From assembly GCA_900542195.1 (NCBI GenBank), contig UQNA01000029.1, positions 1-36,593 on the forward strand: a stretch of 36,593 nucleotides of DNA, given 5' to 3'. Positions 28,425 through 36,593 of this stretch are shown here, piece after piece. The translations under genes were made by a program, and so were the position numbers. This DNA comes from an uncultured Sutterella sp. GTDB taxonomy: Bacteria; Pseudomonadota; Gammaproteobacteria; Burkholderiales; Burkholderiaceae_F. How positions within the stretch are numbered: the first letter of the stretch is position 1; every line of letters begins with the position of its first letter. The notes under the pieces were generated by a model that saw only the letters and a list, made by a program, of their open reading frames with translations, had not been told where the DNA came from and made no database searches.

Positions 28425-29588
28425 ATGTCAGTTTGGTTATTGCCAGAGAATATTGCCGACATGCTTCCCCGGGAAGCTAGAGAGATAGAAAGATTAAGGG
28501 AGACCTTTCTGAAGCTGACGAAGTCTCACGGATGTGAGATGGTTAAACCTCCAATGATTGAGTATGTAGACTCACTCTTGACCGGAACCGGAAACGATTT
28601 AGATCTTAGAACCTTCAAGATCGTCGATCAGTCATCAGGCAAAATGCTTGGTTTCCGCGCTGATATGACACCGCAAATCGCTCGTATTGACGCCCATATT
28701 CTGAATCGAGAAGGAATTAGCCGTTTAAGCTATGCGGGTTCCCTTCTTCATGCCAGACCCCTTCATCCCGTAGCTTCCAGACAACCGTATGTAGCCGGCG
28801 TGGAGTTGTTCGGATCCACATCAAGTGCCAGCGATATCGAGGTTTTGAACCTCGCATTAGAATGCTTGAAGGCTTTTGGTCTTAAAGATATTCATTTAGA
28901 TATCGGCCACGTTTTTGTTGTTAAAGCCATTGTCGAAAGAGATCCGAACTGTGAAAAGGTTATGCCGAAGATTCTTTATGCATTGAAACATAAAGACCGC
29001 AGTGCTCTCGAAGAATTATCCGGTGTCATTGAAGATTCGACCATTGACGCTTTAAGAAAGATTATGCGTATGTTCGGCGGAATTGAGGTTCTGGATCAAA
29101 TTGAAAAAGAATTCAAGGATTATCCGCTGATTATCCAAACTATTGAACAGCTTAAGTGGATCGCAGACCGCTGCATTGCCGATAAGCTGAGCTTCGATTT
29201 CTCGGACGTTCACGGGTATCAATATTTGACCGGCATTACTTTCGGCGTCACTATCCCTCAGCGGTATCAGGCAGTTCTCAGAGGAGGACGCTACGACAGC
29301 ATCGGGGCCAAATTCGGCCGCAATCGTCCTGCCGTCGGATTTACTTTATATTTGCGTGAGATCGCACAAGTTCTTCCTACAAAGAGACCTTATGCCGTAA
29401 TGGCTCCTTGGGACGATGAGGACAAGGCTTTAAACGAAGCGATCAGAAAATTAAGAGAAGAGGACAGAATCGTTGTTCAGATTCTTCCTGAAGACAGAAT
29501 TGAAAGTCTTGAAGAGTCCTTCAGACTGGATGAAGAGTTAATCAAAGAGGACGGTGAATGGAAGGTCGTTCGCCGATATACAAAATAG
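28425..29588 (+). CDS. hisZ: ATP phosphoribosyltransferase regulatory subunit HisZ
   Basis: HisZ is a HisRS paralogue without tRNA-charging activity. It binds the short-form HisG and is needed for the first step of histidine synthesis and its feedback control. I choose the ATG at 28425 (387 residues) because AAGGA lies just upstream and the product begins SVWLLPENIADMLP, like other HisZ; a longer frame from 28401 would overlap the DUF2065 gene. The class II fold is seen in LGFRADMTPQIARIDA (motif 2-like) and GGRYDSIGAKFGRNRPAVGFTL (in parts). The anticodon-binding domain is absent. hisG is not in this window. Confidence 0.95.
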   Translation: MSVWLLPENIADMLPREAREIERLRETFLKLTKSHGCEMVKPPMIEYVDSLLTGTGNDLDLRTFKIVDQSSGKMLGFRADMTPQIARIDAHILNREGISRLSYAGSLLHARPLHPVASRQPYVAGVELFGSTSSASDIEVLNLALECLKAFGLKDIHLDIGHVFVVKAIVERDPNCEKVMPKILYALKHKDRSALEELSGVIEDSTIDALRKIMRMFGGIEVLDQIEKEFKDYPLIIQTIEQLKWIADRCIADKLSFDFSDVHGYQYLTGITFGVTIPQRYQAVLRGGRYDSIGAKFGRNRPAVGFTLYLREIAQVLPTKRPYAVMAPWDDEDKALNEAIRKLREEDRIVVQILPEDRIESLEESFRLDEELIKEDGEWKVVRRYTK

Positions 29589-29600
29589 GAGATATCAGGT

Positions 29601-30896
29601 ATGGCTAAAAACGTAGTAGTTGTCGGTGCCCAATGGGGTGATGAGGGTAAAGGCAAAATTGTAGACTGGCTGACAGAAAGTGTTCAGGGGGTTGTACGTT
29701 TCAACGGCGGCCATAATGCCGGCCACACTTTGGTTATTAACGGCAAGAAGACAATTTTGCGTCTTATTCCGTCCGGCATCATGCATCCTCACGTTAACTG
29801 CTATATCGGCAACGGTGCCGTTGTCAGTCCGCAGGCTCTCCTTGCAGAAATTGATGAACTGGAAGCCAACGGTGTTAAAGCAGAAGACAGAATTTTTGTT
29901 TCCGGCCACTGCCCGTTGATTCTTCCTTATCATGTCGCCCTTGATCATGCCCGCGAAGCTTCCTTGGGCGATAAGAAGATTGGCACTACCGGCCGAGGAA
30001 TCGGGCCTGCTTACGAGGATAAAATTGCGCGCCGTGCCGTTCACGTCAGCGATCTTCTTGATCCTGAACTTTTTGCTGAAAAAGTCCGCAGAAATTGCAA
30101 GCTCATTAACTTCCTCTTAGTTGATTTCTACAAAGCAAATCCTGTAGACGTTGAACAGATTATTTCCGATACTTTGGCTCTTGCTCCGAGAATCACTTCT
30201 AAAATTGCAGACGTTTCTCACACTCTTAACCAAAAGATGAGAGCCGGTGAACAGTTTTTATTTGAAGGCGCTCAAGGCACTATGCTCGATATCGACCATG
30301 GTACCTATCCGTACGTTACTTCGAGCAACACAGTTGCAGGTTCAGCAAGTCCGGGCGCCGGGGTCGGTCCGCAAAAACTTAATTATGTTTTGGGTATTAC
30401 AAAAGCCTACTGCACACGTGTCGGAGAAGGTCCCTTCCCAACAGAACTTTTTGATGACGACGGCAAGAAACTTCGTGAAAAAGGCAATGAATTCGGTGCA
30501 GTGACAGGCCGTCCTCGCCGCTGCGGTTGGTTCGACGGGGCTGCCTTAAGACGTTCTGCAGAATGGAACGGTCTTTCCGGCTTGGCCGTGATGAAGCTTG
30601 ACGTTTTGGATGGCTTCAAGACAGTTCGTTTGGGCGTCGGCTATGAATACAAAGGTCAGCGCTTAGAAGTTATGCCTGTCGGAGCAGATGCCGTTGCTGA
30701 ATGTAAACCGATTTACGAAGATTTTCCGGGTTGGGAAGAATCGACATTTGGCATTACAAAGTGGGACGATCTTCCATTGAACGCACGCCGTTATTTGGAT
30801 AGACTCTCTCAGGTAGCAGGCGTACCTATCGCCGTTGTATCTACCGGTCCTGACCGTGAGAATACAATCCTTTTAAAGAACCCCTTTGCGGAATAA
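29601..30896 (+). CDS. purA: Adenylosuccinate synthetase
   Basis: PurA joins IMP and aspartate using GTP to make adenylosuccinate, the first committed step to AMP. The 431-residue protein is full length. GAQWGDEGKGKIVDWL opens it with the GTP-binding loop and catalytic Asp, NGGHNAGHTL carries the catalytic His, TTGRGIGPAYEDK binds IMP, and FEGAQGTMLDIDHGTYPYVTSSNT (in parts) is the PS00513-like region. Near the end GPDRENTI contacts the guanine. AGGAGATATCAGGT precedes the ATG, 12 bases after hisZ. The hisZ-purA-phosphoribosyltransferase order is the Burkholderiales one. Confidence 0.98.
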   Translation: MAKNVVVVGAQWGDEGKGKIVDWLTESVQGVVRFNGGHNAGHTLVINGKKTILRLIPSGIMHPHVNCYIGNGAVVSPQALLAEIDELEANGVKAEDRIFVSGHCPLILPYHVALDHAREASLGDKKIGTTGRGIGPAYEDKIARRAVHVSDLLDPELFAEKVRRNCKLINFLLVDFYKANPVDVEQIISDTLALAPRITSKIADVSHTLNQKMRAGEQFLFEGAQGTMLDIDHGTYPYVTSSNTVAGSASPGAGVGPQKLNYVLGITKAYCTRVGEGPFPTELFDDDGKKLREKGNEFGAVTGRPRRCGWFDGAALRRSAEWNGLSGLAVMKLDVLDGFKTVRLGVGYEYKGQRLEVMPVGADAVAECKPIYEDFPGWEESTFGITKWDDLPLNARRYLDRLSQVAGVPIAVVSTGPDRENTILLKNPFAE

Positions 30897-30911
30897 TTTT
30901 TTAATATAAAG

Positions 30912-30925
30912 GGCCCGAAAGGGCC
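30912..30925 (+). other. GC-rich hairpin between purA and the phosphoribosyltransferase gene
   Basis: GGCCC and GGGCC enclose the stable GAAA tetraloop. No T-run follows on the plus strand, so it is not a standard terminator. It ends five bases before the GGGAAC ribosome site of the next gene and could tune its translation or mRNA stability. Confidence 0.45.
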
Positions 30926-30938
30926 TATGGGAACTTAG

Positions 30939-31475
30939 ATGAAAGATCTTCATGTATCTTGGGATGAGTATCATAAGCTGATTGAGACTTTGGCCTATGT
31001 CGTCGACGACAGCGGCTGGAAGTTCGACTCTCTTCTGTGTTTATCTAGAGGAGGCCTTAGACCCGGCGATATTCTTTCAAGAATCTTCGACATGCCTTTG
31101 AACATTTTGGCAACCAGCTCCTACCGAGAAGCTGCCGGTACCGTTCAGGGTGAGCTTGATATCGGTCAATATATTGCTTCAAGCCGACCGGACTCTCTGA
31201 AAGGAAAAGTCTTATTGGTCGATGACTTGGTGGATTCCGGCCTAACCTTCAAGAAAGTCACAGAGCATCTTAAAACAAGAGTTCCTGCCATCACTGAGGT
31301 GAGAACGGCTGTTCTGTGGTGGAAAAAATGCTCTCAAGTTAAACCTGACTACTACGTCCAGTTTTTGGAAGATAATCCTTGGATTCACCAGCCGTTTGAA
31401 GTGTATGACACGATGCGTCTGGGCCAATTGGAAGGTAGAGTCAAAGACTACAACTTACTGAAGCCAGCTCCGTAA
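30939..31475 (+). CDS. Purine-type phosphoribosyltransferase
   Basis: The 178-residue protein has the type I PRTase fold. VLLVDDLVDSGLT (~90-102) is the PRPP-binding loop with its two acidic residues, and CLSRGGLRPG (~34-43) is the N-terminal phosphate-binding loop. A C-terminal hood carries NPWIHQPFEVYD, where aromatic residues near a WI motif suggest a 6-oxopurine base as in Gpt-like enzymes. Which base it salvages (xanthine, guanine or hypoxanthine) cannot be read with confidence. Standing next to purA fits a purine role. It ends in a good terminator region. Confidence 0.88.
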   Translation: MKDLHVSWDEYHKLIETLAYVVDDSGWKFDSLLCLSRGGLRPGDILSRIFDMPLNILATSSYREAAGTVQGELDIGQYIASSRPDSLKGKVLLVDDLVDSGLTFKKVTEHLKTRVPAITEVRTAVLWWKKCSQVKPDYYVQFLEDNPWIHQPFEVYDTMRLGQLEGRVKDYNLLKPAP

Positions 31476-31490
31476 GAGAGTCACCTACTA

Positions 31491-31539
31491 AAAAACTGCG
31501 GCAAGATTTAGTCCTTCTAAGTTTTCCGCAGTTCTTTTC
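31491..31539 (+). terminator. Terminator of the purA-phosphoribosyltransferase end
   Basis: AACTGCGG (31494-31501) pairs with CCGCAGTT (31526-31533), preceded by an A-run and followed by CTTTTC. The 24-base loop contains its own TTAG/CTAA repeat. It separates the long ndk-to-PRT run from the molybdenum-cofactor genes. Confidence 0.75.
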
Positions 31540-31556
31540 ATTTAAGAGAATAAGAA

Positions 31557-32072
31557 ATGAAGGTTATTGATTTTGTCGGGTACTCCGGCAGCGGCAAGAC
31601 GACATTGGTTGAACAGTTAGTGACAATTTTCTGCAATGCAGGATTCGATGTAGCGGCTATAAAGAGTGCCCATCACGAAATTCAAGTCGATAAGCCCGGA
31701 AAAGATTCGTATCGATTTCAAGCGGCAGGTGCTCAGCAGGTAATAGTCAAAAATGACTCGGGCTGGGCTATGATGAGAAGAACTCCCCTAAAACCTGCTA
31801 CGCTCAAAGAACTTGTGTCGAAGTTAGATCCTTGCGACTTAGTTCTGGTAGAAGGATTTAAAAAAGAAGACGATGCGGATTTACGCCTGGAGGTGTGGAG
31901 ACCCGGAGTTAAGGAAGAGCCGGCGATCTATACGCAAGATAGAGGAATCCAGGCTGTGCTGACGGATGTGGACTCTATCGCAGGATGTGAGATTCCCGTT
32001 ATTAACTTGAATAATCCTCGTCTTATTGCACGTTTTATTGCGGATAAATTGAATTTGAAATCGAGGTTTTAA
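31557..32072 (+). CDS. mobB: Molybdopterin-guanine dinucleotide biosynthesis protein MobB
   Basis: MobB is a P-loop GTP-binding accessory protein for attaching GMP to molybdopterin, acting with MobA. The 171-residue protein shows the Walker A loop GYSGSGKTTL at ~8-17, KSAHHEIQVDKPGKDSYRFQ with the conserved HH and D residues, and DLVLVEGFKKE around ~95, all typical of MobB. mobA is not in the window. The TAA stop abuts the moeA ATG with no gap. The gene starts the mobB-moeA-moaE operon, with 81 bases and a terminator upstream. Confidence 0.95.
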   Translation: MKVIDFVGYSGSGKTTLVEQLVTIFCNAGFDVAAIKSAHHEIQVDKPGKDSYRFQAAGAQQVIVKNDSGWAMMRRTPLKPATLKELVSKLDPCDLVLVEGFKKEDDADLRLEVWRPGVKEEPAIYTQDRGIQAVLTDVDSIAGCEIPVINLNNPRLIARFIADKLNLKSRF

Positions 32073-33266
32073 ATGCTCACTGTTGAAGAAGCCCTGGAAG
32101 AGATCTTACGGAATGTCCATCCCGAAGCCGAGACGGAAGAAGTCGTCACGCTTTACAGTGCCGGTAAGATTTTAGCGGCCCCTGTCGTTTCTCCCATTCA
32201 AGTTCCTCCTTTGGATAATTCTCAAATGGACGGCTATGCCGTCAAAGTTTCTGATTTTGCTGATGGGAAACTCGAATTTCCAGTCTCAGAAAAGATTTAT
32301 GCAGGGCATATGGGCAAACCTCTCAAGGAAGGAACGGTCGCCAGAATCTTCACAGGGGCTCCGATTCCGACTGGTGCTGACGCCGTGATTCCGCAGGAAG
32401 AAGCAGCTGAAACCGGGGAAGGCTCCGTGAGGTTCGAAAAAGCACCGAAGGCTGGCGCTTGGATCAGAAAAGCCGGCTGCGATATTGAAATCGGAGACGT
32501 TATTCTGAAAGCAGGCGATCGTTTGACTCCGGCCGCTTTAGGTGTTGCGGCTAGTGTAGGTACTTCTACCGTTCAATGTTATCGTCCGATTAAAGTTTCT
32601 TTATTTTTCACCGGTGACGAACTGTCGATGCCCGGAGAGCCTTTAGTTGAAGGCGGAATCTATAACTCTAATCGATTTGTTTTAAGAGGGCTTCTGCATC
32701 AGTTAGGGTGCGATGTGGTTGATTATGGCAACGTTCCCGACAGTTACGAGGCGACCTTGGACGCTTTTAGAAAAGCGAGCCGTAAATCGGATTTGATTTT
32801 AACCAGCGGCGGTATGAGCGTTGGAGAGGCCGATTACATCAAGCCCGTGGTTGAGGCTTTAGGCCATATTGATATGTGGAAGATTGCCGTTAAGCCCGGA
32901 AAACCGGTTGCTAAAGGTGAGGTAAACGGTGTTCCTTTCTTAGGTTTACCCGGAAACCCGGTTTCTTCTTTGGTGACTTTCTTGATTTTTGCCCAGCCTC
33001 TGATTCTCAAACTGTCAGGCAGAAGAGAGGTTGAGGTGAAGTCGTACAACTTGCCGATTGATTTTGACTGGAAGGGCGGTTCACGCAGAGAGTTCATTCG
33101 AGTACGCCGTAATGAGAACGGTGCGTTAGAAGCTTACAGAACGCAGAACTCTGCGGTTCTGACTTCGTGCCTATGGGCCGACGGTCTGGCTGACATTCCG
33201 GCGAATGCCGACCTGAAGAAAGGAGATTTGGTTCGCTACATTCCATTCAGTGGGTTCAGTCTTTAA
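32073..33266 (+). CDS. moeA: Molybdopterin molybdenumtransferase MoeA
   Basis: MoeA inserts molybdate into adenylated molybdopterin. The 397-residue protein has the expected domains: an N-terminal segment with VPPLDNSQMDGYAVK and FTGAPIPTGADAVIPQEE. Then comes the MoCF/MogA-like domain (~175-320) with FTGDEL, ILTSGGMSVGEADYIKPV and the GLPGNPVSS loop. The C-terminal beta domain follows (~325-397, GGSRREFIRVRR). The ATG is immediately after the mobB stop, with a GAGG word inside the end of mobB, so translation is likely coupled. Confidence 0.97.
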   Translation: MLTVEEALEEILRNVHPEAETEEVVTLYSAGKILAAPVVSPIQVPPLDNSQMDGYAVKVSDFADGKLEFPVSEKIYAGHMGKPLKEGTVARIFTGAPIPTGADAVIPQEEAAETGEGSVRFEKAPKAGAWIRKAGCDIEIGDVILKAGDRLTPAALGVAASVGTSTVQCYRPIKVSLFFTGDELSMPGEPLVEGGIYNSNRFVLRGLLHQLGCDVVDYGNVPDSYEATLDAFRKASRKSDLILTSGGMSVGEADYIKPVVEALGHIDMWKIAVKPGKPVAKGEVNGVPFLGLPGNPVSSLVTFLIFAQPLILKLSGRREVEVKSYNLPIDFDWKGGSRREFIRVRRNENGALEAYRTQNSAVLTSCLWADGLADIPANADLKKGDLVRYIPFSGFSL

Positions 33267-33280
33267 GAGAGGGAATTGCC

Positions 33281-33736
33281 GTGAAAATTTCCGTTCAAAC
33301 AGCAGATTTTGATGTTCAAAAAGAATATGGCGAGCTCAAAGCCAATCCGCATGCCGGGGCAGTCGTGATGTTCGTGGGAAATGTCAGAGACATTAATGAG
33401 GGTTGTACGATTGAAAAAATGTCTCTGGAACATTATCCCGGTATGACTGAAAAGTCTTTAACCAAGATTGTGAAAGAGGCTCAAGAACGCTGGCATATTC
33501 AAGATGCGACAGTCATCCACCGGGTTGGAGATTTAGAAATTAACGACCAAATCGTTTTTGTCGGAGTCTCGGGCGGCCACAGAGGAGAATGTTTCGATGC
33601 CTGTGAGTTCATCATTGACTACCTTAAAACAGAAGCTCCTTTCTGGAAGAAAGAAACCATTGATGGCAAAGGCAAATGGGTTGATGCCAGAGAAAGCGAC
33701 GATGAAGCGATGAGTAAGTGGAATCTTTGTAAATAG
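33281..33736 (+). CDS. moaE: Molybdopterin synthase catalytic subunit MoaE
   Basis: MoaE, with the sulphur carrier MoaD, converts cyclic pyranopterin monophosphate to molybdopterin. The 151-residue protein starts on GTG at 33281 with GAGGGAATTGCC upstream. The family words are all here: HAGAVVMFVGNVRDIN, LEHYPGMTEKSL, IHRVGDLEINDQIVFVGVSGGHR, and the catalytic lysine segment YLKTEAPFWKKE. moaD, often next to moaE, is not in this operon and must be elsewhere. A clear terminator follows. Confidence 0.97.
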   Translation: MKISVQTADFDVQKEYGELKANPHAGAVVMFVGNVRDINEGCTIEKMSLEHYPGMTEKSLTKIVKEAQERWHIQDATVIHRVGDLEINDQIVFVGVSGGHRGECFDACEFIIDYLKTEAPFWKKETIDGKGKWVDARESDDEAMSKWNLCK

Positions 33737-33762
33737 AAGACTTCTGTCCTATTGTCTATTAC

Positions 33763-33791
33763 GCCTCGGAATACCGAGGCTTATTTATTTT
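33763..33791 (+). terminator. Intrinsic terminator after moaE
   Basis: A perfect 7-bp stem, GCCTCGG / CCGAGGC, with an AATA loop is followed by TTATTTATTTT. It lies 27 bases after the moaE stop and closes the molybdenum-cofactor operon. Confidence 0.88.
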
Positions 33792-33901
33792 GGTTTCAAT
33801 TGGCTTTACTGCTATTTCTTTTACTTCAAAATTAAGAGCGAATTCTGTGACGGTCCTAAGTATTTTCCGGAATTCTCTCATTCATGAATAGAGCGGCGTT
33901 G

Positions 33902-33930
33902 TTGAAATAATATTTAGTTTACGACATAAA
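33902..33930 (+). promoter_or_regulatory. Candidate heat-shock (sigma-32) promoter of clpB
   Basis: GTTGAAA (33902-33908) and CGACATAA (33923-33930) are spaced 14 bases apart. Compared with the sigma-32 pattern CTTGAAA-N(11-16)-CCCCATnT, the -35 matches 6 of 7 and the -10 is partial. clpB is a heat-shock gene in proteobacteria, so the position makes sense. A TTGACA at 33989-33994 lacks a good -10. Confidence 0.45.
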
Positions 33931-34010
33931 AATTAAGACTGAAATTGCTCAAAATAAGGGTTATACGAACACTTTACTCTCGGAAATGTTGACAATGAAA
34001 TTTAGTAAAA

Positions 34011-34048
34011 GCGGAATGTCCGCATTTCCTTTTAATAAGGGAAGGGAG
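34011..34048 (+). promoter_or_regulatory. clpB leader hairpins next to the ribosome site
   Basis: GCGGA/TCCGC (34011-34023) forms one small hairpin. TTCCTTT (34026-34032) can pair with AAGGGAA (34037-34043) over a four-base loop, with one G-U pair. The second hairpin abuts and partly overlaps the purine-rich AAGGGAAGGGAG ribosome site before the ATG at 34062. An AU-rich, weak, Shine-Dalgarno-adjacent hairpin on a heat-shock mRNA could act as a thermosensor; this is speculation from base pairing. Confidence 0.35.
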
Positions 34049-34061
34049 TCTTAACAAACAT

Positions 34062-36593
34062 ATGCGTCAAGATAAATTTACAACGCGCTTTCAAGAGCTT
34101 CTGGGACAAGCTCAGACAATGGCTGCCGATCATTCTCAGCAGTACATTGATCCCGTCCACGTTCTGAAAGCTGTCTTAGAGGACACTGAAGGGACCGGAA
34201 AGAGCTTGCTTGAAAGAGCCGGCGTTCGAGTCGGGGAGCTCAGAAAGCTTGTCGACCAGGAAATAAACAAGATTCCCGAGGTTTCGGGAGCGGCAAATAA
34301 TGTGCAGGTCAGCCGTGAACTCATGACTGTTCTGAACGAAATGGATAAAGAAGGCCAGCGTCTTGGCGATGAGTATTTATCCACCGATCTATTTTTATTA
34401 GTTTTATGTGACAGCAAATGCGCAGCCGGCCGCATTGCACGTGAGGCTGGGTTGACCAAACCAGCTTTGGAAAATGCAATCATGGCTATGCGAGGAGGAG
34501 AGAAAGTGGACAACCCTGATGCTGAAAACAACCGTGAAGCTCTAAAGAAATACACGGTTGATTTAACGGAAAGAGCTCGAAACGGCAAGCTTGATCCTGT
34601 CATCGGCAGAGATGATGAGATCCGCCGCGCCATGCAGATTCTGCAGCGCAGAAGCAAGAATAATCCTGTTTTAATCGGTGAACCGGGTGTTGGTAAAACA
34701 GCAGTTGTCGAAGGACTTGCTCAGCGTATCGTCAACGGAGAAGTTCCCGATACCTTACGTCATAAGAAAGTTCTGAGCTTGGATATGGCCGGTTTACTGG
34801 CCGGTGCTAAGTACCGCGGTGAATTCGAAGAAAGACTCAAAGCTCTTCTGAAGGAAGTTGTAGCTGAAGAGGGCCGCATTATTCTCTTCATCGATGAAAT
34901 TCATACCGTGGTCGGCGCCGGAAAAACAGACGGTGCTATGGATGCCGGCAATATGCTTAAACCAGCTCTGTCGAGAGGCGAACTGCACGTTATCGGCGCA
35001 ACAACCCTTGATGAATACCGTAAATACATTGAAAAAGATCCTGCTTTGGAAAGAAGATTCCAGAAGGTTATCGTTGATGAGCCAAGCGTAGAAGATACCA
35101 TCGCTATTCTCCGCGGTTTGCAGGAAAAATATGAAGTTCACCATGGCGTAGAAATCACCGACCCGGCTATTGTTGCAGCCGCAGAACTTTCAGCCCGCTA
35201 CATTACCGACAGATTCCTGCCGGATAAAGCCATTGACTTGATTGATGAGGCAGCTGCCCGCATCAAGATGGAAATTGACTCAAAGCCGGAAGAACTCGAC
35301 AAACTTGACCGTAGACTGATTCAGCTGAAGATTGAAAGAGAAGCCGTCAAGAAAGAAAAGGACGAAGCAAGCTTGAAACGCTTAGAAGCTCTTGAAGAAG
35401 AAATCCAAAAGCTCGGCCGCGAATACTCTGACTTGGAAGAAATTTGGAAAGCCGAAAAGAGTGCGGCTCTCGGTTCTCAGAACATCAGAGATGAAATCGA
35501 CAAATTGAAGACCAAGATGGAAGAACTCCGCCGTCAAGGCAAGTACGAAGAATTGGCTTCTATCCAGTACGGTCAGCTTCCCGAACTTGAAAAACGTCTG
35601 CTTAAAGAAGAAGACGCAGAACATAAGGCTTATGAAGAAAAGCCCAAACTTCTGAGAACACAGGTTGGTGCAGAAGAAATTGCTGATGTTGTTTCTCGTG
35701 CCACCGGAATTCCTGTTTCCAAGATGATGGAAGGCGAAAGACAGAAATTGCTTGATATGGCCGAACATATCGGCAAGAGAGTCGTCGGCCAAAAAGAAGC
35801 AGTACAGAAGGTAGTCGACGCAATTCTGCGTTCTCGTGCCGGTTTGGCTGATCCGAACAGACCGTACGGTTCTTTCTTGTTCTTAGGCCCGACAGGCGTG
35901 GGTAAGACAGAATTGACGAAAGCCTTAGCCGAATTCCTCTTTGATACTGATGAGGCAATGATTCGTATCGATATGAGTGAGTTTATGGAGAAGCATTCCG
36001 TTGCTCGTTTGATTGGTGCGCCTCCGGGATATGTAGGCTATGAAGAAGGCGGCTATTTGACAGAAGCCGTCAGAAGAAAACCATACAGCGTTATTCTTCT
36101 CGATGAAGTAGAAAAGGCCCATCCGGATGTCTTCAATATTCTTCTGCAAGCTCTTGATGACGGAAGAATGACAGACGGTCAAGGCAGGACGGTTGACTTC
36201 AAGAATACCGTCATCGTCATGACTTCAAACCTTGGTTCTCAGGAAATCATGAACCGCCAAGGTGAAGATCCGGTTGAAATCAAAGAAGCCGTGATGGAAC
36301 AAGTCAAGAAACATTTCAGACCCGAATTTATCAACAGAATTGATGAAATCGTTGTCTTTAATGCCCTTGATGAAAAAGCCATTAGAGAAATCGCAAGAAT
36401 TCAGATCCGCAAACTGGCTAAACGTATGGAAGCTCAGAATATCGGTCTTGAAGTCAGCGATGCTGCATTGGATGAAATCGGCAAGGTCGGCTTTGATCCG
36501 CTGTTCGGTGCACGTCCGTTAAGAAGAGCTGTTCAGGAATACTTGGAAAACAAGATTGCAATCAACCTTCTGAAGGGACAGTACGCTCCGGGC
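34062..36593 (+). CDS. clpB: ATP-dependent disaggregase ClpB (3' end beyond window)
   Basis: ClpB is a hexameric AAA+ disaggregase that works with DnaK to rescue aggregated proteins. The frame is open from the ATG at 34062 to the last base (844 codons; the full protein is usually ~860), so only a short tail is missing. Domains: N-domain (~1-145), NBD1 with Walker A GEPGVGKT (~206-213) and Walker B ILFIDEIHT, the coiled-coil middle domain (~400-525), and NBD2 with GPTGVGKT (~609-616) and ILLDEVEKAHPDVF. NBD2 also has the substrate-loop word GAPPGYVGYEEGG. A strong internal ribosome site precedes GTG codon 149. It is separated from moaE by a terminator and 325 bases. Confidence 0.98.
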   Translation, partial: MRQDKFTTRFQELLGQAQTMAADHSQQYIDPVHVLKAVLEDTEGTGKSLLERAGVRVGELRKLVDQEINKIPEVSGAANNVQVSRELMTVLNEMDKEGQRLGDEYLSTDLFLLVLCDSKCAAGRIAREAGLTKPALENAIMAMRGGEKVDNPDAENNREALKKYTVDLTERARNGKLDPVIGRDDEIRRAMQILQRRSKNNPVLIGEPGVGKTAVVEGLAQRIVNGEVPDTLRHKKVLSLDMAGLLAGAKYRGEFEERLKALLKEVVAEEGRIILFIDEIHTVVGAGKTDGAMDAGNMLKPALSRGELHVIGATTLDEYRKYIEKDPALERRFQKVIVDEPSVEDTIAILRGLQEKYEVHHGVEITDPAIVAAAELSARYITDRFLPDKAIDLIDEAAARIKMEIDSKPEELDKLDRRLIQLKIEREAVKKEKDEASLKRLEALEEEIQKLGREYSDLEEIWKAEKSAALGSQNIRDEIDKLKTKMEELRRQGKYEELASIQYGQLPELEKRLLKEEDAEHKAYEEKPKLLRTQVGAEEIADVVSRATGIPVSKMMEGERQKLLDMAEHIGKRVVGQKEAVQKVVDAILRSRAGLADPNRPYGSFLFLGPTGVGKTELTKALAEFLFDTDEAMIRIDMSEFMEKHSVARLIGAPPGYVGYEEGGYLTEAVRRKPYSVILLDEVEKAHPDVFNILLQALDDGRMTDGQGRTVDFKNTVIVMTSNLGSQEIMNRQGEDPVEIKEAVMEQVKKHFRPEFINRIDEIVVFNALDEKAIREIARIQIRKLAKRMEAQNIGLEVSDAALDEIGKVGFDPLFGARPLRRAVQEYLENKIAINLLKGQYAPG
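34493..34508 (+). promoter_or_regulatory. Internal translation start for short-form ClpB
   Basis: AGGAGGAG (34493-34500), a near-perfect Shine-Dalgarno sequence, stands five bases before the in-frame GTG at 34506, codon 149 of clpB. In E. coli a shorter ClpB lacking the N-domain starts at exactly the GTG for Val149. Starting here would give the AAA+ core without the N-domain. Confidence 0.75.

Noticed and set aside
1..36593. CRISPR arrays, prophage genes, integrases, toxin-antitoxin pairs
   Set aside because: No regularly spaced repeats and no reading frame with such features were seen on either strand.

Overview
The window carries housekeeping genes of a betaproteobacterium. Gene content and order (thrS-infC-rpmI-rplT-pheS-pheT-ihfA-merR-tRNA-Pro, and ndk-rlmN-rodZ-ispG-hisS-yfgM-bamB-der-hfq-hflX-hflK-hflC-hisZ-purA) are those of Burkholderiales. 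The moderate, fairly AT-rich composition and reduced gene order suggest a gut Sutterellaceae / Parasutterella-like organism. The order-level call is well supported; the family-level call is inference.

Layout. (1) 1-7897, minus strand: a translation operon reading leftward from thrS to a tRNA-Pro(GGG), with infC starting on the non-standard codon AUA. Strong terminators follow infC and rplT, so the run is divided into sub-operons. (2) 8169-10171: an accessory islet with an orphan protein, a convergent DUF4186 protein, a radical SAM protein whose closest look is to Bacteroidetes proteins, and a 56-codon gene at 10001-10171. That small gene sits behind a near-consensus Pho box promoter and ends in its own terminator. 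(3) 10497-13762, plus strand: surE, nlpD and rlmD, with no pcm or rpoS where relatives carry them. (4) 13785-15534: three adjacent genes for five-helix membrane proteins that look like diverged tandem paralogues. (5) 15795-31475, plus strand: a long, tightly packed run for nucleotide balance (ndk, purA, a phosphoribosyltransferase), rRNA/tRNA modification (rlmN), cell shape (rodZ), isoprenoids (ispG), tRNA charging (hisS), outer-membrane assembly (yfgM, bamB), ribosome assembly (der, hflX), RNA regulation (hfq), FtsH control (hflK, hflC) and histidine synthesis (hisZ). (6) 31557-33736: a molybdenum-cofactor operon, mobB-moeA-moaE, closed by a clear terminator. (7) 34062-36593: clpB, running off the right end, with a candidate heat-shock promoter, a possible Shine-Dalgarno-masking hairpin, and an internal start at Val149 that matches the E. 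coli short form.

Most of the window is conserved core genome. The best leads outside that core are the Pho-box small gene, the membrane-protein array, the stripped surE-nlpD-rlmD locus, and the structured leaders of pheST, ndk and clpB. All functional statements come from reading sequence and recalled family knowledge; no database search was run.
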